A stretch of DNA of 64,000 nucleotides from LZORAL124-50-18 sp051208045. GTDB lineage: Bacteria > Pseudomonadota > Gammaproteobacteria > Pseudomonadales > Oleiphilaceae. Positions 51,490 to 61,606 of the stretch are shown piece by piece (the first letter of the stretch is position 1; each line of letters begins with the position of its first letter). The notes below the pieces were generated by a model, which made no database searches, was not told the origin of the DNA, and was given only the letters and a program-made list of their open reading frames with translations. The stretch is taken from NCBI GenBank assembly GCA_051208045.1, contig JBPJFY010000013.1, positions 1 to 64,000 on the forward strand, read 5' to 3'. A program made the translations under genes and the position numbers.

Positions 51490-52047
51490 GTGATTAACGA
51501 AATCAAACAAGAAGCAGAAGTAAAAATGAAGAAAAGCCTGGAAGCTCTCCAGGTAGCCTTCAATAAGATTCGGACGGGAAGAGCGCACCCAAGCATTCTG
51601 GATGGAATTTTCGTTTCATACTATGGCGTGGATACGCCACTGAAACAGGTTGCTAACGTCAATGTTGAAGATGCTCGGACGCTCTCAATCGTACCTTGGG
51701 AAAAGCCTATGGTGCAGGCGATCGAAAAGGCGATTATGACCTCTGATCTCGGTTTGAATCCTGCAACTTCGGGTGAGGTGATTCGTGTGCCGATGCCTAT
51801 GTTGACGGAGGAAACGCGCAAAAATTACGTCAAGCAGGCGAAAGCGGAAGCGGAGTCGGCACGTGTTTCTGTTCGTAATGCGCGCCGAGATGCCAATTCT
51901 GACTTGAAAGAGCTGCAGAAAGAGAAAGAAATATCCGAGGACGAGGAAAGAAAGGGCTCTGATGAAGTGCAGAAGCTGACGGACAAGTACGTTGCGGAAG
52001 TAGATAAAATGCTGGCGAGTAAAGAAAAAGATCTGATGGAAGTATAA
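51490..52047 (+). CDS. frr: Ribosome recycling factor
   Basis: A 185-aa protein that splits post-termination ribosomes with EF-G. FNKIRTGRAHPSIL, VEDARTLSIVPWEK, NPATSGEVIRVPMP and LTEETRKNYVKQAK are conserved blocks. The start is GTG 51490 behind GAGGAAATG. Confidence 0.97.
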   Translation: MINEIKQEAEVKMKKSLEALQVAFNKIRTGRAHPSILDGIFVSYYGVDTPLKQVANVNVEDARTLSIVPWEKPMVQAIEKAIMTSDLGLNPATSGEVIRVPMPMLTEETRKNYVKQAKAEAESARVSVRNARRDANSDLKELQKEKEISEDEERKGSDEVQKLTDKYVAEVDKMLASKEKDLMEV

Positions 52048-52054
52048 GCGCCTG

Positions 52055-52825
52055 ATGTCGACAGTAGACGCCAATATCCCATTGTCTGCCGATGTGCGGC
52101 CGAAGCACGTTGCCATCATTATGGATGGCAACAATCGCTGGGCGAAGCGAAATAGCCTGGTGGGCATTGCAGGGCATAAGGCCGGGGTAGATGCGGTGCG
52201 CGCCGTAGTGGAAACCTGCGTGCGAGAAGGGGTAGAAGCGCTAACGCTCTTTGCTTTCAGCAGTGAAAACTGGCGCCGCCCACCGGACGAGGTGGGTGGT
52301 CTCATGAAATTGTTTCTGCTCGCACTGCAGCGAGAAGTCAAAAAGCTGCATAAAAACAACATCCGCTTGCGAATTATTGGTGACCGATCCGCCTTCAGTG
52401 CGGAGCTTGTTGCGCACATGGAAAAAGCAGAGCGACTCACCGAAAACAATACCCGGATGACACTGATTATCGCCGCCAATTACGGCGGACGCTGGGATAT
52501 TGTGAATGCCGCGCGCTCAATCGCCGAGAAAGTGGCAGTGGGAGCGCTTAAGCCCGAGGCTGTGGATGAATCCATTTTTCAGTCGTATTTGTGTGTAGGC
52601 GATCTCCCGATGCCTGATCTGCTGATTCGAACCGCAGGGGAGCAGCGCATCAGTAATTTTCTGCTCTGGCATCTGGCTTATACTGAATTCTATTTTTCAG
52701 AGTGCTATTGGCCGGATTTTAAAGAGACGCAAATGATGGCAGCACTGGATGCATACGCGCTTAGGCAGCGGCGGTTTGGTCAAACGGATGATCAAATCTC
52801 AAAAGTGGCTCAAGACAACAAATAA
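52055..52825 (+). CDS. uppS: Undecaprenyl diphosphate synthase
   Basis: A 256-aa cis-prenyltransferase making the C55 carrier lipid used by peptidoglycan and by the surface-glycan genes of this window. AIIMDGNNRWAK has the catalytic aspartate, TLFAFSSENWRRPPDEV the substrate pocket and LLIRTAGEQRISNFLLWHL the IPP site. ATG 52055 lies seven bases after frr. Confidence 0.96.
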   Translation: MSTVDANIPLSADVRPKHVAIIMDGNNRWAKRNSLVGIAGHKAGVDAVRAVVETCVREGVEALTLFAFSSENWRRPPDEVGGLMKLFLLALQREVKKLHKNNIRLRIIGDRSAFSAELVAHMEKAERLTENNTRMTLIIAANYGGRWDIVNAARSIAEKVAVGALKPEAVDESIFQSYLCVGDLPMPDLLIRTAGEQRISNFLLWHLAYTEFYFSECYWPDFKETQMMAALDAYALRQRRFGQTDDQISKVAQDNK

Positions 52826-52846
52826 CAAGATAAATCTGGACATTTT

Positions 52847-53674
52847 GTGCTAAAGCAACGAATTATAACTGCTCTGATCATTGCTCCCATTTTTCTGGGA
52901 GGAATCTTTCTTCTCGGTCCATTGTATTTTGCTCTCTTTATCGCAGCCATCATCGGCGTTGCGGCCTGGGAGTGGGCAAATATGGCGGGGGTTACGTCTC
53001 CCGTGGGTCGCTGGGGGTATGCGGCCGTCATGCTGGCGGCAATTTTTGTCACTTCCTTCATCCCTTCAAAATTCCTTTTCATTCTCAGTGTGTTCTGGTG
53101 GGTGCTTGCTTTGCTGCTCGTTGTGAATTACCCGGAAAAAACAGAGCACTGGGAATCTACGCTGATTCGCTTGTTGATTGGCTTCTTCGTTCTGCTTCCG
53201 GCTTGGCACGCACTGGTGTTTATTCGTAATGGCAGCGTGTCTATTGGTACTGAATTTGACAGTCTGTGGGTAATTCTCTATGTCATGTTCGTCGTGTGGG
53301 GAGCAGATGTGGGTGCGTACTTCGCTGGCAGAGCTTTTGGAAAGAAAAAACTGGCTCCCTCTGTCAGTCCCGGTAAGTCCTGGGCGGGTGTTTATGGCGG
53401 ATTGGTAGTCATCGAGATGATGGCTATCGGGGTTGGGATCGGTTTGAATTTCAGCGCCGGCAAGACAGTCGCGTTGATGCTTGTCACTTTCATTACCGGC
53501 ATTGTTTCTGTTCTGGGCGATCTGTTGGAAAGCATGCTTAAACGGCATCGAGGGATAAAAGACAGCAGTCAGCTTTTGCCGGGTCATGGCGGGGTAATGG
53601 ATCGTGTGGACAGCTTAACCGCGGCTTTGCCCATCTTTGCATTTGCCATGCTCGTGCTGGGCTGGATGAGGTAG
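52847..53674 (+). CDS. cdsA: Phosphatidate cytidylyltransferase (CDP-diglyceride synthase)
   Basis: A 275-aa inner-membrane enzyme with about eight helices. The C-terminal signature is present: SPGKSWAGVYGG, GDLLESMLKRHRGIKDSS and LLPGHGGVMDRVDS. It makes CDP-diacylglycerol for phospholipid synthesis. The start is GTG 52847. Confidence 0.96.
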   Translation: MLKQRIITALIIAPIFLGGIFLLGPLYFALFIAAIIGVAAWEWANMAGVTSPVGRWGYAAVMLAAIFVTSFIPSKFLFILSVFWWVLALLLVVNYPEKTEHWESTLIRLLIGFFVLLPAWHALVFIRNGSVSIGTEFDSLWVILYVMFVVWGADVGAYFAGRAFGKKKLAPSVSPGKSWAGVYGGLVVIEMMAIGVGIGLNFSAGKTVALMLVTFITGIVSVLGDLLESMLKRHRGIKDSSQLLPGHGGVMDRVDSLTAALPIFAFAMLVLGWMR

Positions 53675-53681
53675 TCGTTGC

Positions 53682-54878
53682 GTGGCGGTGTCTCTGAAGC
53701 AGGTAGTCGTACTGGGCTCGACCGGATCGATTGGTGTCAGCACGCTTGACGTGGTGAGTCAACACCCGGACAGGTTTCAAGTGTTTGCACTGGTCGCGCA
53801 TCGCAGTGTCGACGTAATGTATCAGCAGTGCCTTGAGCATCGCCCACTGTATGCGGGTATGGTGGATGAGCGCGCGGCGAGAGAGTTAGAAGCCAGGCTT
53901 CGCCAGGCGGGCTCTCCGGTCGTCGTGCTTCACAAGCCTGAAGAGATTAATCGTATCGCCGCACTGGATGCGGTGGACTATGTCATGGCTGCCATCGTTG
54001 GAGCTGCTGGACTATTGCCAACGTTGGCCGCGGCGCGTGCAGGCAAGCGAATCCTGTTAGCCAACAAGGAATCGCTGGTGATGGCAGGGCACCTTTTTAT
54101 GGCAGAGGTGGCAAATAGCGGGGCAGAACTCCTGCCCATTGATAGTGAGCATAATGCCATCTACCAATGTCTCGATCCTGTGAAAGGAAAGCGTGTTGCC
54201 GGTGCCAGTGTGAGGCGTATTCTGCTGACGGCCAGTGGTGGTCCATTCCGCGGATACACAGACGCACAGCTTCAGGAGGTTTCCCCCGAACAAGCCGTAG
54301 CACACCCGAACTGGTCGATGGGACAAAAGATCTCGGTAGACTCCGCAACGTTGATGAACAAAGGCTTGGAGCTGATTGAAGCCTGTTGGCTTTTTGATGT
54401 TCCTCCCTCCCGGATTGATGTGCACGTGCACCCGGAAAGTATCATTCACTCCATGGTGGAGTACCTGGATGGCTCTATCCTGGCTCAATTGGGGGCGCCA
54501 GACATGCGCACGCCCATCGCGTATGGTTTAGGCTATCCCGAGCGATTGTCGTCCAATGTTTCTTCGCTGAACTTCTTTGAACTCGGTAAACTGACGTTTG
54601 AAGCGCCGGACAGAAAGGCTTTTCCCGCGCTGGACCTAGCAGCGCAGGCGTTTAATGAAGGCGGAAGTGGCAGTGCTGTGTTGAATGCGGCCAATGAGGT
54701 TGCTGTGGCGGCGTTTTTGAAGGGGAGCATTCGCTTCACTGACATTGCTTATTATGTGTCAAAAGCGTTGTCGGATATCCCGCAGCAAACCCCTGAGTCG
54801 ATTGAGCATATTCTGGAGATAGATCGGGAGACCCGAACATCCGTGGCGACCTGGATTGGTCAGGATGGGAGGCGGTGA
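53682..54878 (+). CDS. dxr: 1-deoxy-D-xylulose 5-phosphate reductoisomerase
   Basis: A 398-aa enzyme of the MEP isoprenoid pathway. LGSTGSIGVSTLDV binds NADPH, LANKESLVMAG and LPIDSEHNAI form the active site with its metal-binding D and E, and SMGQKISVDSATLMNKGLE is the conserved substrate block. It starts with GTG 53682. Upstream of uppS in the same pathway; genes are adjacent. Confidence 0.97.
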   Translation: MAVSLKQVVVLGSTGSIGVSTLDVVSQHPDRFQVFALVAHRSVDVMYQQCLEHRPLYAGMVDERAARELEARLRQAGSPVVVLHKPEEINRIAALDAVDYVMAAIVGAAGLLPTLAAARAGKRILLANKESLVMAGHLFMAEVANSGAELLPIDSEHNAIYQCLDPVKGKRVAGASVRRILLTASGGPFRGYTDAQLQEVSPEQAVAHPNWSMGQKISVDSATLMNKGLELIEACWLFDVPPSRIDVHVHPESIIHSMVEYLDGSILAQLGAPDMRTPIAYGLGYPERLSSNVSSLNFFELGKLTFEAPDRKAFPALDLAAQAFNEGGSGSAVLNAANEVAVAAFLKGSIRFTDIAYYVSKALSDIPQQTPESIEHILEIDRETRTSVATWIGQDGRR

Positions 54879-54879
54879 C

Positions 54880-56238
54880 ATGAGCGTACTCCAGCAGATT
54901 ATTGCGCTGCTACTGACCCTCGGCATTCTGGTAACCGTGCACGAATTCGGACATTTTTGGGTAGCGCGTCGTTGTGGTGTAAAAGTGCTGCGTTTTTCCG
55001 TGGGCTTTGGTACCCCGATTTATCGGTATATGGCAAAGTCCGGGACCGAGTTTGTTGTTGCTGCCATTCCGCTGGGCGGCTATGTGAAAATGTTGGACGA
55101 ACGGGAAGCGCCGGTACCTCCTGAGCAGCGCCATGAAGCCTTCAATGCTCAACCTGTCGGACGCCGTATTGCGATCGCTGCCGCAGGTCCTTTGTTTAAT
55201 TTTCTATTTGCCTTTCTTGCCTATCTTGCGTTGTACCTCATCGGATTTCGGGTGGTTGCTCCGGTGATCGGTAGTGTAGATGTCAACTCCCCCGCACAGC
55301 GCGGCGGGTTAACTGCTGGTATGGAAATCGTTCAAATTGACGAGGATGTGGCGACGTCCTGGCAATCGGTGAATTTGTCACTGGCAAATTATATTGGTGA
55401 AACCCATACATTTGAGTTTCAGACCCGTGAGTTTGGTACGACGCATGAGCCTGTCGTGGTTCGTGTGCCTGTGGAAAGCTGGATGGCCGGGCAACCCGAC
55501 CCGATGCCTCTGGATGGTATCGGGCTTCGCCCTTATCGACCAACGGTGGAACCGATCATTGGTGTGGTAACACCCGGGCTGGCTGGGGAGTCTGCAGGGT
55601 TGCGCATTGAAGATAAAATCGTCGCCATTGATGGTCAGACAATTACGTCCTGGGAGGGCTTTGTCACGCAAATCCAGGCCTCAGCCGGGCAGGATCTGCA
55701 GCTCAGTATGGAGCGCGATAACGTTTTGATGACGACAACATTGACGCCAGGAACCAAAGTGCTTGATTCTGGTGAGGTGATCGGTTTTATTGGCGTGGGC
55801 GTCAAGCCCATCAAGTGGCCAGAGAATTTTGTTCGGACGGTACGTTTAGGGCCGGTTGACGCCACTCTTCATGCGTTGGAGCGGACCTACGCGGACATTG
55901 CGTTGACTTTTGGTGCAGTTAAAAAGCTGGTGATGGGGCTGATTTCACTGAAATCCCTCAGCGGTCCCATTACTATTGCCCGAATCGCTGAGGAATCGGT
56001 CAGCTCCGGGTTCGAAAATTTCCTTCGATTTTTGGCGTACTTGAGCGTGAGCCTGGGTGTGCTGAATTTGTTGCCCATTCCTGTCTTGGATGGCGGGCAT
56101 TTGTTGTATTACACCATTGAGCTGATCACTGGTCGTCCGTTGTCTGAAAAAGTCCAGATGATTGGTCTGAAAATTGGCGTAGCGCTCATTCTCATGTTGA
56201 TGGTGATCGCTTTTTACAATGATATATCAAGAATATAA
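54880..56238 (+). CDS. rseP: Site-2 protease RseP
   Basis: A 452-aa intramembrane zinc protease that cleaves RseA in the sigma-E envelope-stress response. HEFGH at residues 21-25 holds the zinc ligands, LPIPVLDGGH near residue 395 the third, and two PDZ domains lie between (the second near PGLAGESAGLRIEDKI). ATG 54880 is one base after the dxr stop; the longer frame to 54856 overlaps dxr. Confidence 0.96.
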   Translation: MSVLQQIIALLLTLGILVTVHEFGHFWVARRCGVKVLRFSVGFGTPIYRYMAKSGTEFVVAAIPLGGYVKMLDEREAPVPPEQRHEAFNAQPVGRRIAIAAAGPLFNFLFAFLAYLALYLIGFRVVAPVIGSVDVNSPAQRGGLTAGMEIVQIDEDVATSWQSVNLSLANYIGETHTFEFQTREFGTTHEPVVVRVPVESWMAGQPDPMPLDGIGLRPYRPTVEPIIGVVTPGLAGESAGLRIEDKIVAIDGQTITSWEGFVTQIQASAGQDLQLSMERDNVLMTTTLTPGTKVLDSGEVIGFIGVGVKPIKWPENFVRTVRLGPVDATLHALERTYADIALTFGAVKKLVMGLISLKSLSGPITIARIAEESVSSGFENFLRFLAYLSVSLGVLNLLPIPVLDGGHLLYYTIELITGRPLSEKVQMIGLKIGVALILMLMVIAFYNDISRI

Positions 56239-56310
56239 TCCGGCATCTCTCCGCATATCCACCGTGGATCATGATAGACCGGGCTGACTTAGTAGAAGAT
56301 TGATAACAAT

Positions 56311-58635
56311 ATGCGAGTACTTTTAGCTGTTTTCCTGACTTTCCTGTCCTTAACGCACGCAAGTTTAACGCTGGCAGAGCAGGGGCAATTCAAAGTGGAG
56401 GATATTCGTGTTCAGGGATTGCAGCGTGTCTCTGCCGGTTCAGTGTTTTCTTCTTTTCCCGTCAATATCGGCGACGAAGTCGATTCCGTGACGCTCGGCA
56501 GAGCAATTCGAAACCTGTTCAGTACCGGGTTGTTTACCGATATTCAGGTCTCTCGGGACAATGGTGTCATGCTGATCTCCGTCGTGGAGCGACCAGCCAT
56601 TAATGAGATTAAGATTGAAGGCAATGATGCCATTAAAACCGAAGACTTGAAGAAAGGACTGGACTCCGTCGGCCTTTCAGAAGGGCAGGTTTTTAAACGG
56701 GCAACTCTTGAAAAAATGGAACTCGAGATTCTTCGCTCTTACGTTGGGCAGGGTCGATACAATGCGGCGGTGGAAGCTAAAGTCGAAGAGCAGCCGAGAA
56801 ATCAGGTTTCCATTTTACTGGATATCGATGAAGGTGACGTGGCTTCTATTGTCCACATCAACTTTGTTGGCAACTCTGTTTTTTCGGACGAGGAACTGCA
56901 AGGTTTGATGGAGTTACAGACCGCCTCCTTTCTATCCTTCATTTTCAACGATGATAAGTACGCAAAGGAAAAGCTTTCCGGGGACCTGGAGCGGGTGCGC
57001 AGCTACTATCTGGACCGCGGATTCCTCAAGTTCAGTATCGAATCCACACAAGTGTCGATTTCTCCTGAAATGGATTCCGTGTTTATCACAGTCAACGTGA
57101 ATGAAGGCGCGAAGTTTACCGTTAAGGACATTCAACTCAGAGGTAACCTGATCGTTGAGGAAGATGAGTTGAGAAAGCTGGTGCTATTGAACGAGGGAGA
57201 TACGTTTTCTCGTGTCAAGCTTACGACAACCTCGGAAATTATCTCCAAGCGTTTGGGAAGAGAAGGCTATACCTTTGCCAACGTCTCGGGTATTCCCGAG
57301 GTAAATGAGGCAGATAACACCACCAGTATTGTATTTATGGTTGATCCTGGGCGTCGGGCTTATGTGCGACGCATTAACTTCCGTGGCAACGTCACCACGA
57401 GTGATGAAGTGTTACGGCAGGAAATGGTGCAAATGGAGGGGGCAGTGGCGTCCACCGACTTGATTGAAGCCTCCAAGACGCGGCTGGAACGCTTGGGCTT
57501 CTTCAAAGAAGTGCGTGTTGAGACGCCTGCTGTGCCTGGCAAAGGGGATCAGATTGATGTGAACTATACGGTCGAAGAACAGACATCCGGCAGTCTTTCT
57601 GCGAGCCTCGGGTATTCACAGAGCAGCGGCTTTGTGATCGGGGCGAACGTGTCTGAAAACAATTTTTTCGGTACCGGGCGACGCGTTTCCTTTGGTTTGA
57701 ATGCCAGTAAGTCGGTAAAAAGCGCGAATTTCTCTTACCTTAACCCCTATTACACAGTGGATGGCGTGAGTCGGGGGTTCAGTCTGACAGCGCGTCAAAC
57801 CGATTACACCGAGGAAGACATTGCCTCATTTACGCTTGATACGATTGGTGGGGCAGTGACCTTTGGTTATCCCGTGGATAATTTCAGCCGGTTGAGTTTC
57901 GGTTTGGGTGCCAACAAAAGCAAGATCACCACTGGTGAAAGACCGGCTCAGGAGATCAGCGAGTTCGTAGATACCTATGGTGATGACTATGACTTGTTTT
58001 CGGTTTCTGGGACCTGGTCCAGAAATACGTTGAATAGGGGGATGTTCGCAACCAAAGGGCTTTCTCAGTCTCTGTCACTGGAAGTGATGCTGCCTGAGGT
58101 TTCCGATTTGGAATTTTTTAAAGTCAGCTATCGAAATAAGTTTTATCATCCTTTGGACGCCCAACATGATTGGGTGGTGTATTTGCGCTCTGAGCTGGCA
58201 TACGGAGATGGGTACGGCACTGAAGACGCCTTACCGTTTTTTGAACACTATTACTCGGGCGGATTTGGTTCAGTTCGCGGATGGGAGCAGAGCACGCTTG
58301 GGCCACGCTCCACGCCTCATCCGGACGACATTGGTGACCCCGACCCGTTCGGTGGTAATATTTTGATGGAAGGCAGTGCCGAGCTGATTTTTCCGATTCC
58401 ATTTGTCGAAGATACACGCTCCATGCGAGCTTCATTTTATTTTGATGCAGGAAACGTGTTTGACACCTCGCGTGGCTACGATCCCGAGCTGAGTGAAGTT
58501 CGCATGTCAGTGGGTGTTTCGTTTTCCTGGTTAACGGCCATTGGTCCGTTAGCTTTCAGTCTGGCGAAACCGCTGAACTCGAAAACTGGGGATGAAACCC
58601 AGGTCTTTCAATTTTCGTTGGGCCAACCTTTTTAA
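56311..58635 (+). CDS. bamA: Outer-membrane assembly factor BamA
   Basis: A 774-aa outer-membrane protein. Signal peptide (about 1-22, LTLAEQG), five POTRA domains (about 25-425) and a C-terminal 16-strand barrel ending in QFSLGQPF, with the terminal Phe. The conserved loop-6 motif reads VRGWEQ (GSVRGWEQSTLGPR) where many relatives have VRGF. It folds and inserts outer-membrane beta-barrel proteins. Followed by skp, the usual order. Confidence 0.97.
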   Translation: MRVLLAVFLTFLSLTHASLTLAEQGQFKVEDIRVQGLQRVSAGSVFSSFPVNIGDEVDSVTLGRAIRNLFSTGLFTDIQVSRDNGVMLISVVERPAINEIKIEGNDAIKTEDLKKGLDSVGLSEGQVFKRATLEKMELEILRSYVGQGRYNAAVEAKVEEQPRNQVSILLDIDEGDVASIVHINFVGNSVFSDEELQGLMELQTASFLSFIFNDDKYAKEKLSGDLERVRSYYLDRGFLKFSIESTQVSISPEMDSVFITVNVNEGAKFTVKDIQLRGNLIVEEDELRKLVLLNEGDTFSRVKLTTTSEIISKRLGREGYTFANVSGIPEVNEADNTTSIVFMVDPGRRAYVRRINFRGNVTTSDEVLRQEMVQMEGAVASTDLIEASKTRLERLGFFKEVRVETPAVPGKGDQIDVNYTVEEQTSGSLSASLGYSQSSGFVIGANVSENNFFGTGRRVSFGLNASKSVKSANFSYLNPYYTVDGVSRGFSLTARQTDYTEEDIASFTLDTIGGAVTFGYPVDNFSRLSFGLGANKSKITTGERPAQEISEFVDTYGDDYDLFSVSGTWSRNTLNRGMFATKGLSQSLSLEVMLPEVSDLEFFKVSYRNKFYHPLDAQHDWVVYLRSELAYGDGYGTEDALPFFEHYYSGGFGSVRGWEQSTLGPRSTPHPDDIGDPDPFGGNILMEGSAELIFPIPFVEDTRSMRASFYFDAGNVFDTSRGYDPELSEVRMSVGVSFSWLTAIGPLAFSLAKPLNSKTGDETQVFQFSLGQPF

Positions 58636-58683
58636 CCGTCTTGCCCCTGATATGGCAATTTATAAAAAACTGGAGGAAAAACA

Positions 58684-59184
58684 GTGCGATATAGTGTCAG
58701 AATTTTTAGTTTGATTTGTATTCTCTTAACCAGCTTGAGTGTTTCGGCAAGCGAAAATTACGCGGTGGTGGACGTACGCGCTGCGTTGTTTGCCTCGAAA
58801 GCGGCGAAATCATTCAGTGAACAGTTGAAGAAAGACTTTTCGGCGGATGAGGAGCAAATCAAGGCCGTGGGCCAGGAAGCTCAGAAGTTGCAGGATCGAT
58901 TGAAGAAAGACGGTGCGATGATGAGTGACTCTGAGCGTACCAAAGTGGCAGAAGAGTTCGAAGGAAAGGCGAAAGAGTTCACTTTCTTGAAAAATAAATT
59001 TGAAGCTGCGGTCAACAAACGCAAACAGTCATTTTTGTTGGAGTCCAAGCCAAAGGTGGATGAAGCGATTCTGAAAGTGGCAAAAGCGAACAAGCTCACC
59101 ATGCTGTTTCCCAAAGAAGCAACACTCTGGGTAGAGCCCAAGCTGGATTTGACCTCACAAGTGATTGCTGAGCTTAACAAGTAA
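58684..59184 (+). CDS. skp: Periplasmic chaperone Skp/OmpH
   Basis: A 166-aa exported chaperone for outer-membrane proteins. Signal peptide ends near SVSASENYA; the mature N-terminus YAVVDVRAALFASKAAKSF is the association strand and the remainder is long charged helix (FLKNKFEAAVNKRKQ). GTG 58684 start with GGAGGAAAAAC immediately upstream, a strong ribosome-binding site. Confidence 0.93.
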   Translation: MRYSVRIFSLICILLTSLSVSASENYAVVDVRAALFASKAAKSFSEQLKKDFSADEEQIKAVGQEAQKLQDRLKKDGAMMSDSERTKVAEEFEGKAKEFTFLKNKFEAAVNKRKQSFLLESKPKVDEAILKVAKANKLTMLFPKEATLWVEPKLDLTSQVIAELNK

Positions 59185-59220
59185 GCCCTGGCGTCAGATA
59201 TCTCAAAAAGGAAGCCTACC

Positions 59221-60285
59221 ATGGTGGAAATCTCTTCTTCTGAATTGGTTGAGCTACTCGGTGGCAAGCTGATTGGGTCTGAGGAGCGAAAACTCAATGG
59301 GCTGGCAACGCTCATGAGTGCCACTCCGGAGAAGGTCAGTTTTCTGTCGAATCCCAGCTATAAAAAACACCTGCACTCAACTCAGGCAGGAGTGGTATTG
59401 TTGACTGAGGACATGGCTGAGTATTTCCAGTCAGCAGTGTCTTCGACCGCCGCTGATTATTGTCCTCTACTGTTGGTATTGGAGAATCCTTATTTGGGAT
59501 ACGCCAAACTCAGTCGGATGCTGGACACCAATTACCGATTTGAGGCTGGCGTTCATGCCAGTGCTCAGGTGTCGGACGATGTGATCGTGCCTCCATCTGC
59601 TCATATTGGCGCAAACACCGTCATTGAGTCGGGTGTGCAGATCGGTGAAGGTGTATTTATTGGCAGCAATTGTTCTGTAGGGTCGCACTGCGTCGTGGGC
59701 GACCGCACGCGATTGTGGCATGGCGTCGTGTGTTATCCCGGGGTGAAAATCGGGAAGGACTGCATCGTACATAGCGGCACCGTGATTGGCTCGGATGGTT
59801 TTGGGAACGCGAATCACCGGGGCGAGTGGATTAAAATCGCTCAACTCGGCGGTGTGACGATCCACGATAATGTGGAAATAGGTTCCAATTGCTCCATTGA
59901 CCGTGGAGCGCTCGATGATACGATTATCGAGGAAGGGGTAAGGATCGATAACCTGGTTCAGATTGCGCACAATGTGCATATCGGAAAGCATACGGCGATC
60001 GCCGGTTGCGTCGGAATTGCTGGCAGCACCAGTATCGGTAGTTATTGTATCATTGGTGGAGCGTGCGGGATTGGCGGTCATTTGGAAATTGCAGATCAGG
60101 TGCATATGACTGGCATGACCATGGTGACAAAAAGCATTTCCGAGCCTGGTCTATACTCTTCGGGAACCGGCGTTGAACCCAATTTGAAATGGCGAAAAAT
60201 GGTGGCGCGAATGCGCGGCCTGGATGATATGGCCAAGCGACTTAAAGCCATTGAGAAAAAACTGGCGGATGGTTCCGGTGAGTAG
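59221..60285 (+). CDS. lpxD: UDP-3-O-acylglucosamine N-acyltransferase
   Basis: A 354-aa left-handed beta-helix acyltransferase, third step of lipid A synthesis. N-terminal uridine-binding domain (LATLMSATPEKVSFLSNPSY), hexapeptide repeats and the catalytic histidine in LVQIAHNVHIG. Normal family length. Confidence 0.97.
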   Translation: MVEISSSELVELLGGKLIGSEERKLNGLATLMSATPEKVSFLSNPSYKKHLHSTQAGVVLLTEDMAEYFQSAVSSTAADYCPLLLVLENPYLGYAKLSRMLDTNYRFEAGVHASAQVSDDVIVPPSAHIGANTVIESGVQIGEGVFIGSNCSVGSHCVVGDRTRLWHGVVCYPGVKIGKDCIVHSGTVIGSDGFGNANHRGEWIKIAQLGGVTIHDNVEIGSNCSIDRGALDDTIIEEGVRIDNLVQIAHNVHIGKHTAIAGCVGIAGSTSIGSYCIIGGACGIGGHLEIADQVHMTGMTMVTKSISEPGLYSSGTGVEPNLKWRKMVARMRGLDDMAKRLKAIEKKLADGSGE

Positions 60286-60365
60286 TGTGTTCACCCATCA
60301 ATATCTACCAGGCAATTGCTGTGCTTGATCGGTAGGTCAGGTGCCTAAGTGACAGGTTGTACCTC

Positions 60366-60806
60366 ATGAAGCTTGATATAGAAGAAATACTGGAATATTT
60401 ACCCCACAGGTATCCGTTTTTGCTCGTGGATCGTGTCACCGAAATTGACAAAGGGAAATCCATCACCGGTTACAAAAATGTGACCTACAATGAAGGCTTT
60501 TTTCAAGGGCACTTTCCGGGAAAGCCAATCATGCCCGGTGTATTGATACTTGAAGCGCTTGCCCAGGTTTCCGGAATTCTGGGTTTTGTCTCTAACGATA
60601 CACGCCCCAGTTCCGGGACAATCCACTATTTTGCCGGCTCAAACCGTGTACGCTTCAAGCGTCCGGTGGTGCCGGGAGACCAGCTGATTCTCCAGTCCAA
60701 CTTCATCGCAGATAAGCACAGCATCTGGAAATTCGATTGCACTGCCTCCGTGGGGGGGGAAACGGTGTGTGTTGCGGAAATTACCACAGCAGAGAGGGCA
60801 GTGTGA
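60366..60806 (+). CDS. fabZ: 3-hydroxyacyl-[ACP] dehydratase FabZ
   Basis: A 146-aa hotdog-fold dehydratase of fatty-acid synthesis. LPHRYPFLLVDRV and GHFPGKPIMPGVLILEALAQ carry the catalytic His and Glu. ATG 60366 is preferred to the TTG at 60357. The TGA overlaps the lpxA ATG (TGATG). Confidence 0.97.
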   Translation: MKLDIEEILEYLPHRYPFLLVDRVTEIDKGKSITGYKNVTYNEGFFQGHFPGKPIMPGVLILEALAQVSGILGFVSNDTRPSSGTIHYFAGSNRVRFKRPVVPGDQLILQSNFIADKHSIWKFDCTASVGGETVCVAEITTAERAV

Positions 60807-61579
60807 TGGCAATCCATCCTCAAGCGATTATTGATCCTACTGCGCAACTGGCCGAAGATGTCAGCGTTGGGCCGTGGTCGTTTATTGGTCCCGGCGTATC
60901 AATTGACGCGGGTACGGAAGTGATGTCGCATGTCGTGGTCAAAGGTCCGACGCGAATCGGAAAAAATAACCGGATTTTTCAGTTTGCGAGCGTTGGCGAA
61001 GACTGCCAGGACAAGAAGTATGCGGGAGAGCCCACGGAACTGATCATTGGTGATAACAATGTGATTCGTGAAAGCTGTACGATTCATCGAGGCACGGCAC
61101 AGGATCAAGGCGTGACGCAAATTGGCAATAACAACCTCTTGATGGCCTACGTGCATGTTGCCCATGATTGTGTCCTAGGCGATAACCTGATTCTTGCCAA
61201 CGCCGCCACCCTCGCTGGACACGTTCATGTGGGAGATTGGGCGATTCTGGGAGGCGGGACGATGGTGCATCAGTTCTGCCACATTGGGCCGCACAGTATG
61301 TGCGCGGGGGGAAGCATCGTTCTGAAAGATGTGCCAGCCTATGTCATGGCCAGTGGTCAGTCGGCCTCAGCCCATGGTCTGAATACGGAGGGGATGAAAC
61401 GACGTGGATTTGCTCCGGAAGTGATCAGCCAGCTCAAGAAAGCGTATAAAATGGTGTACCGACAGGGATTGACGCTTCAACAGGCGCTCGAAAAAATCGA
61501 GCACGAGTTGGACATGTCCGAGGCTCTCGAAGTATTTGTTGGATCACTAAGAGACAACTCACGCGGTATCGTCCGCTGA
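60806..61579 (+). CDS. lpxA: UDP-N-acetylglucosamine acyltransferase
   Basis: A 257-aa beta-helix acyltransferase, first step of lipid A synthesis. IHPQAIIDPTAQL begins the hexapeptide repeats; GGGTMVHQFCHIG contains the catalytic His; the C-terminal helical domain has GMKRRGFAPEVI. The ATG at 60806 is coupled to the fabZ stop; the upstream frame from 60737 is inside fabZ. Confidence 0.97.
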   Translation: MAIHPQAIIDPTAQLAEDVSVGPWSFIGPGVSIDAGTEVMSHVVVKGPTRIGKNNRIFQFASVGEDCQDKKYAGEPTELIIGDNNVIRESCTIHRGTAQDQGVTQIGNNNLLMAYVHVAHDCVLGDNLILANAATLAGHVHVGDWAILGGGTMVHQFCHIGPHSMCAGGSIVLKDVPAYVMASGQSASAHGLNTEGMKRRGFAPEVISQLKKAYKMVYRQGLTLQQALEKIEHELDMSEALEVFVGSLRDNSRGIVR

Positions 61580-61606
61580 TATGAACGCCTTGCCAAGGGA
61601 GGTTGT

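Noticed and set aside
51685..52479. Minus-strand open frame of about 264 codons opposite frr-uppS
   Set aside because: Spans two conserved genes on the other strand and shows no domain.
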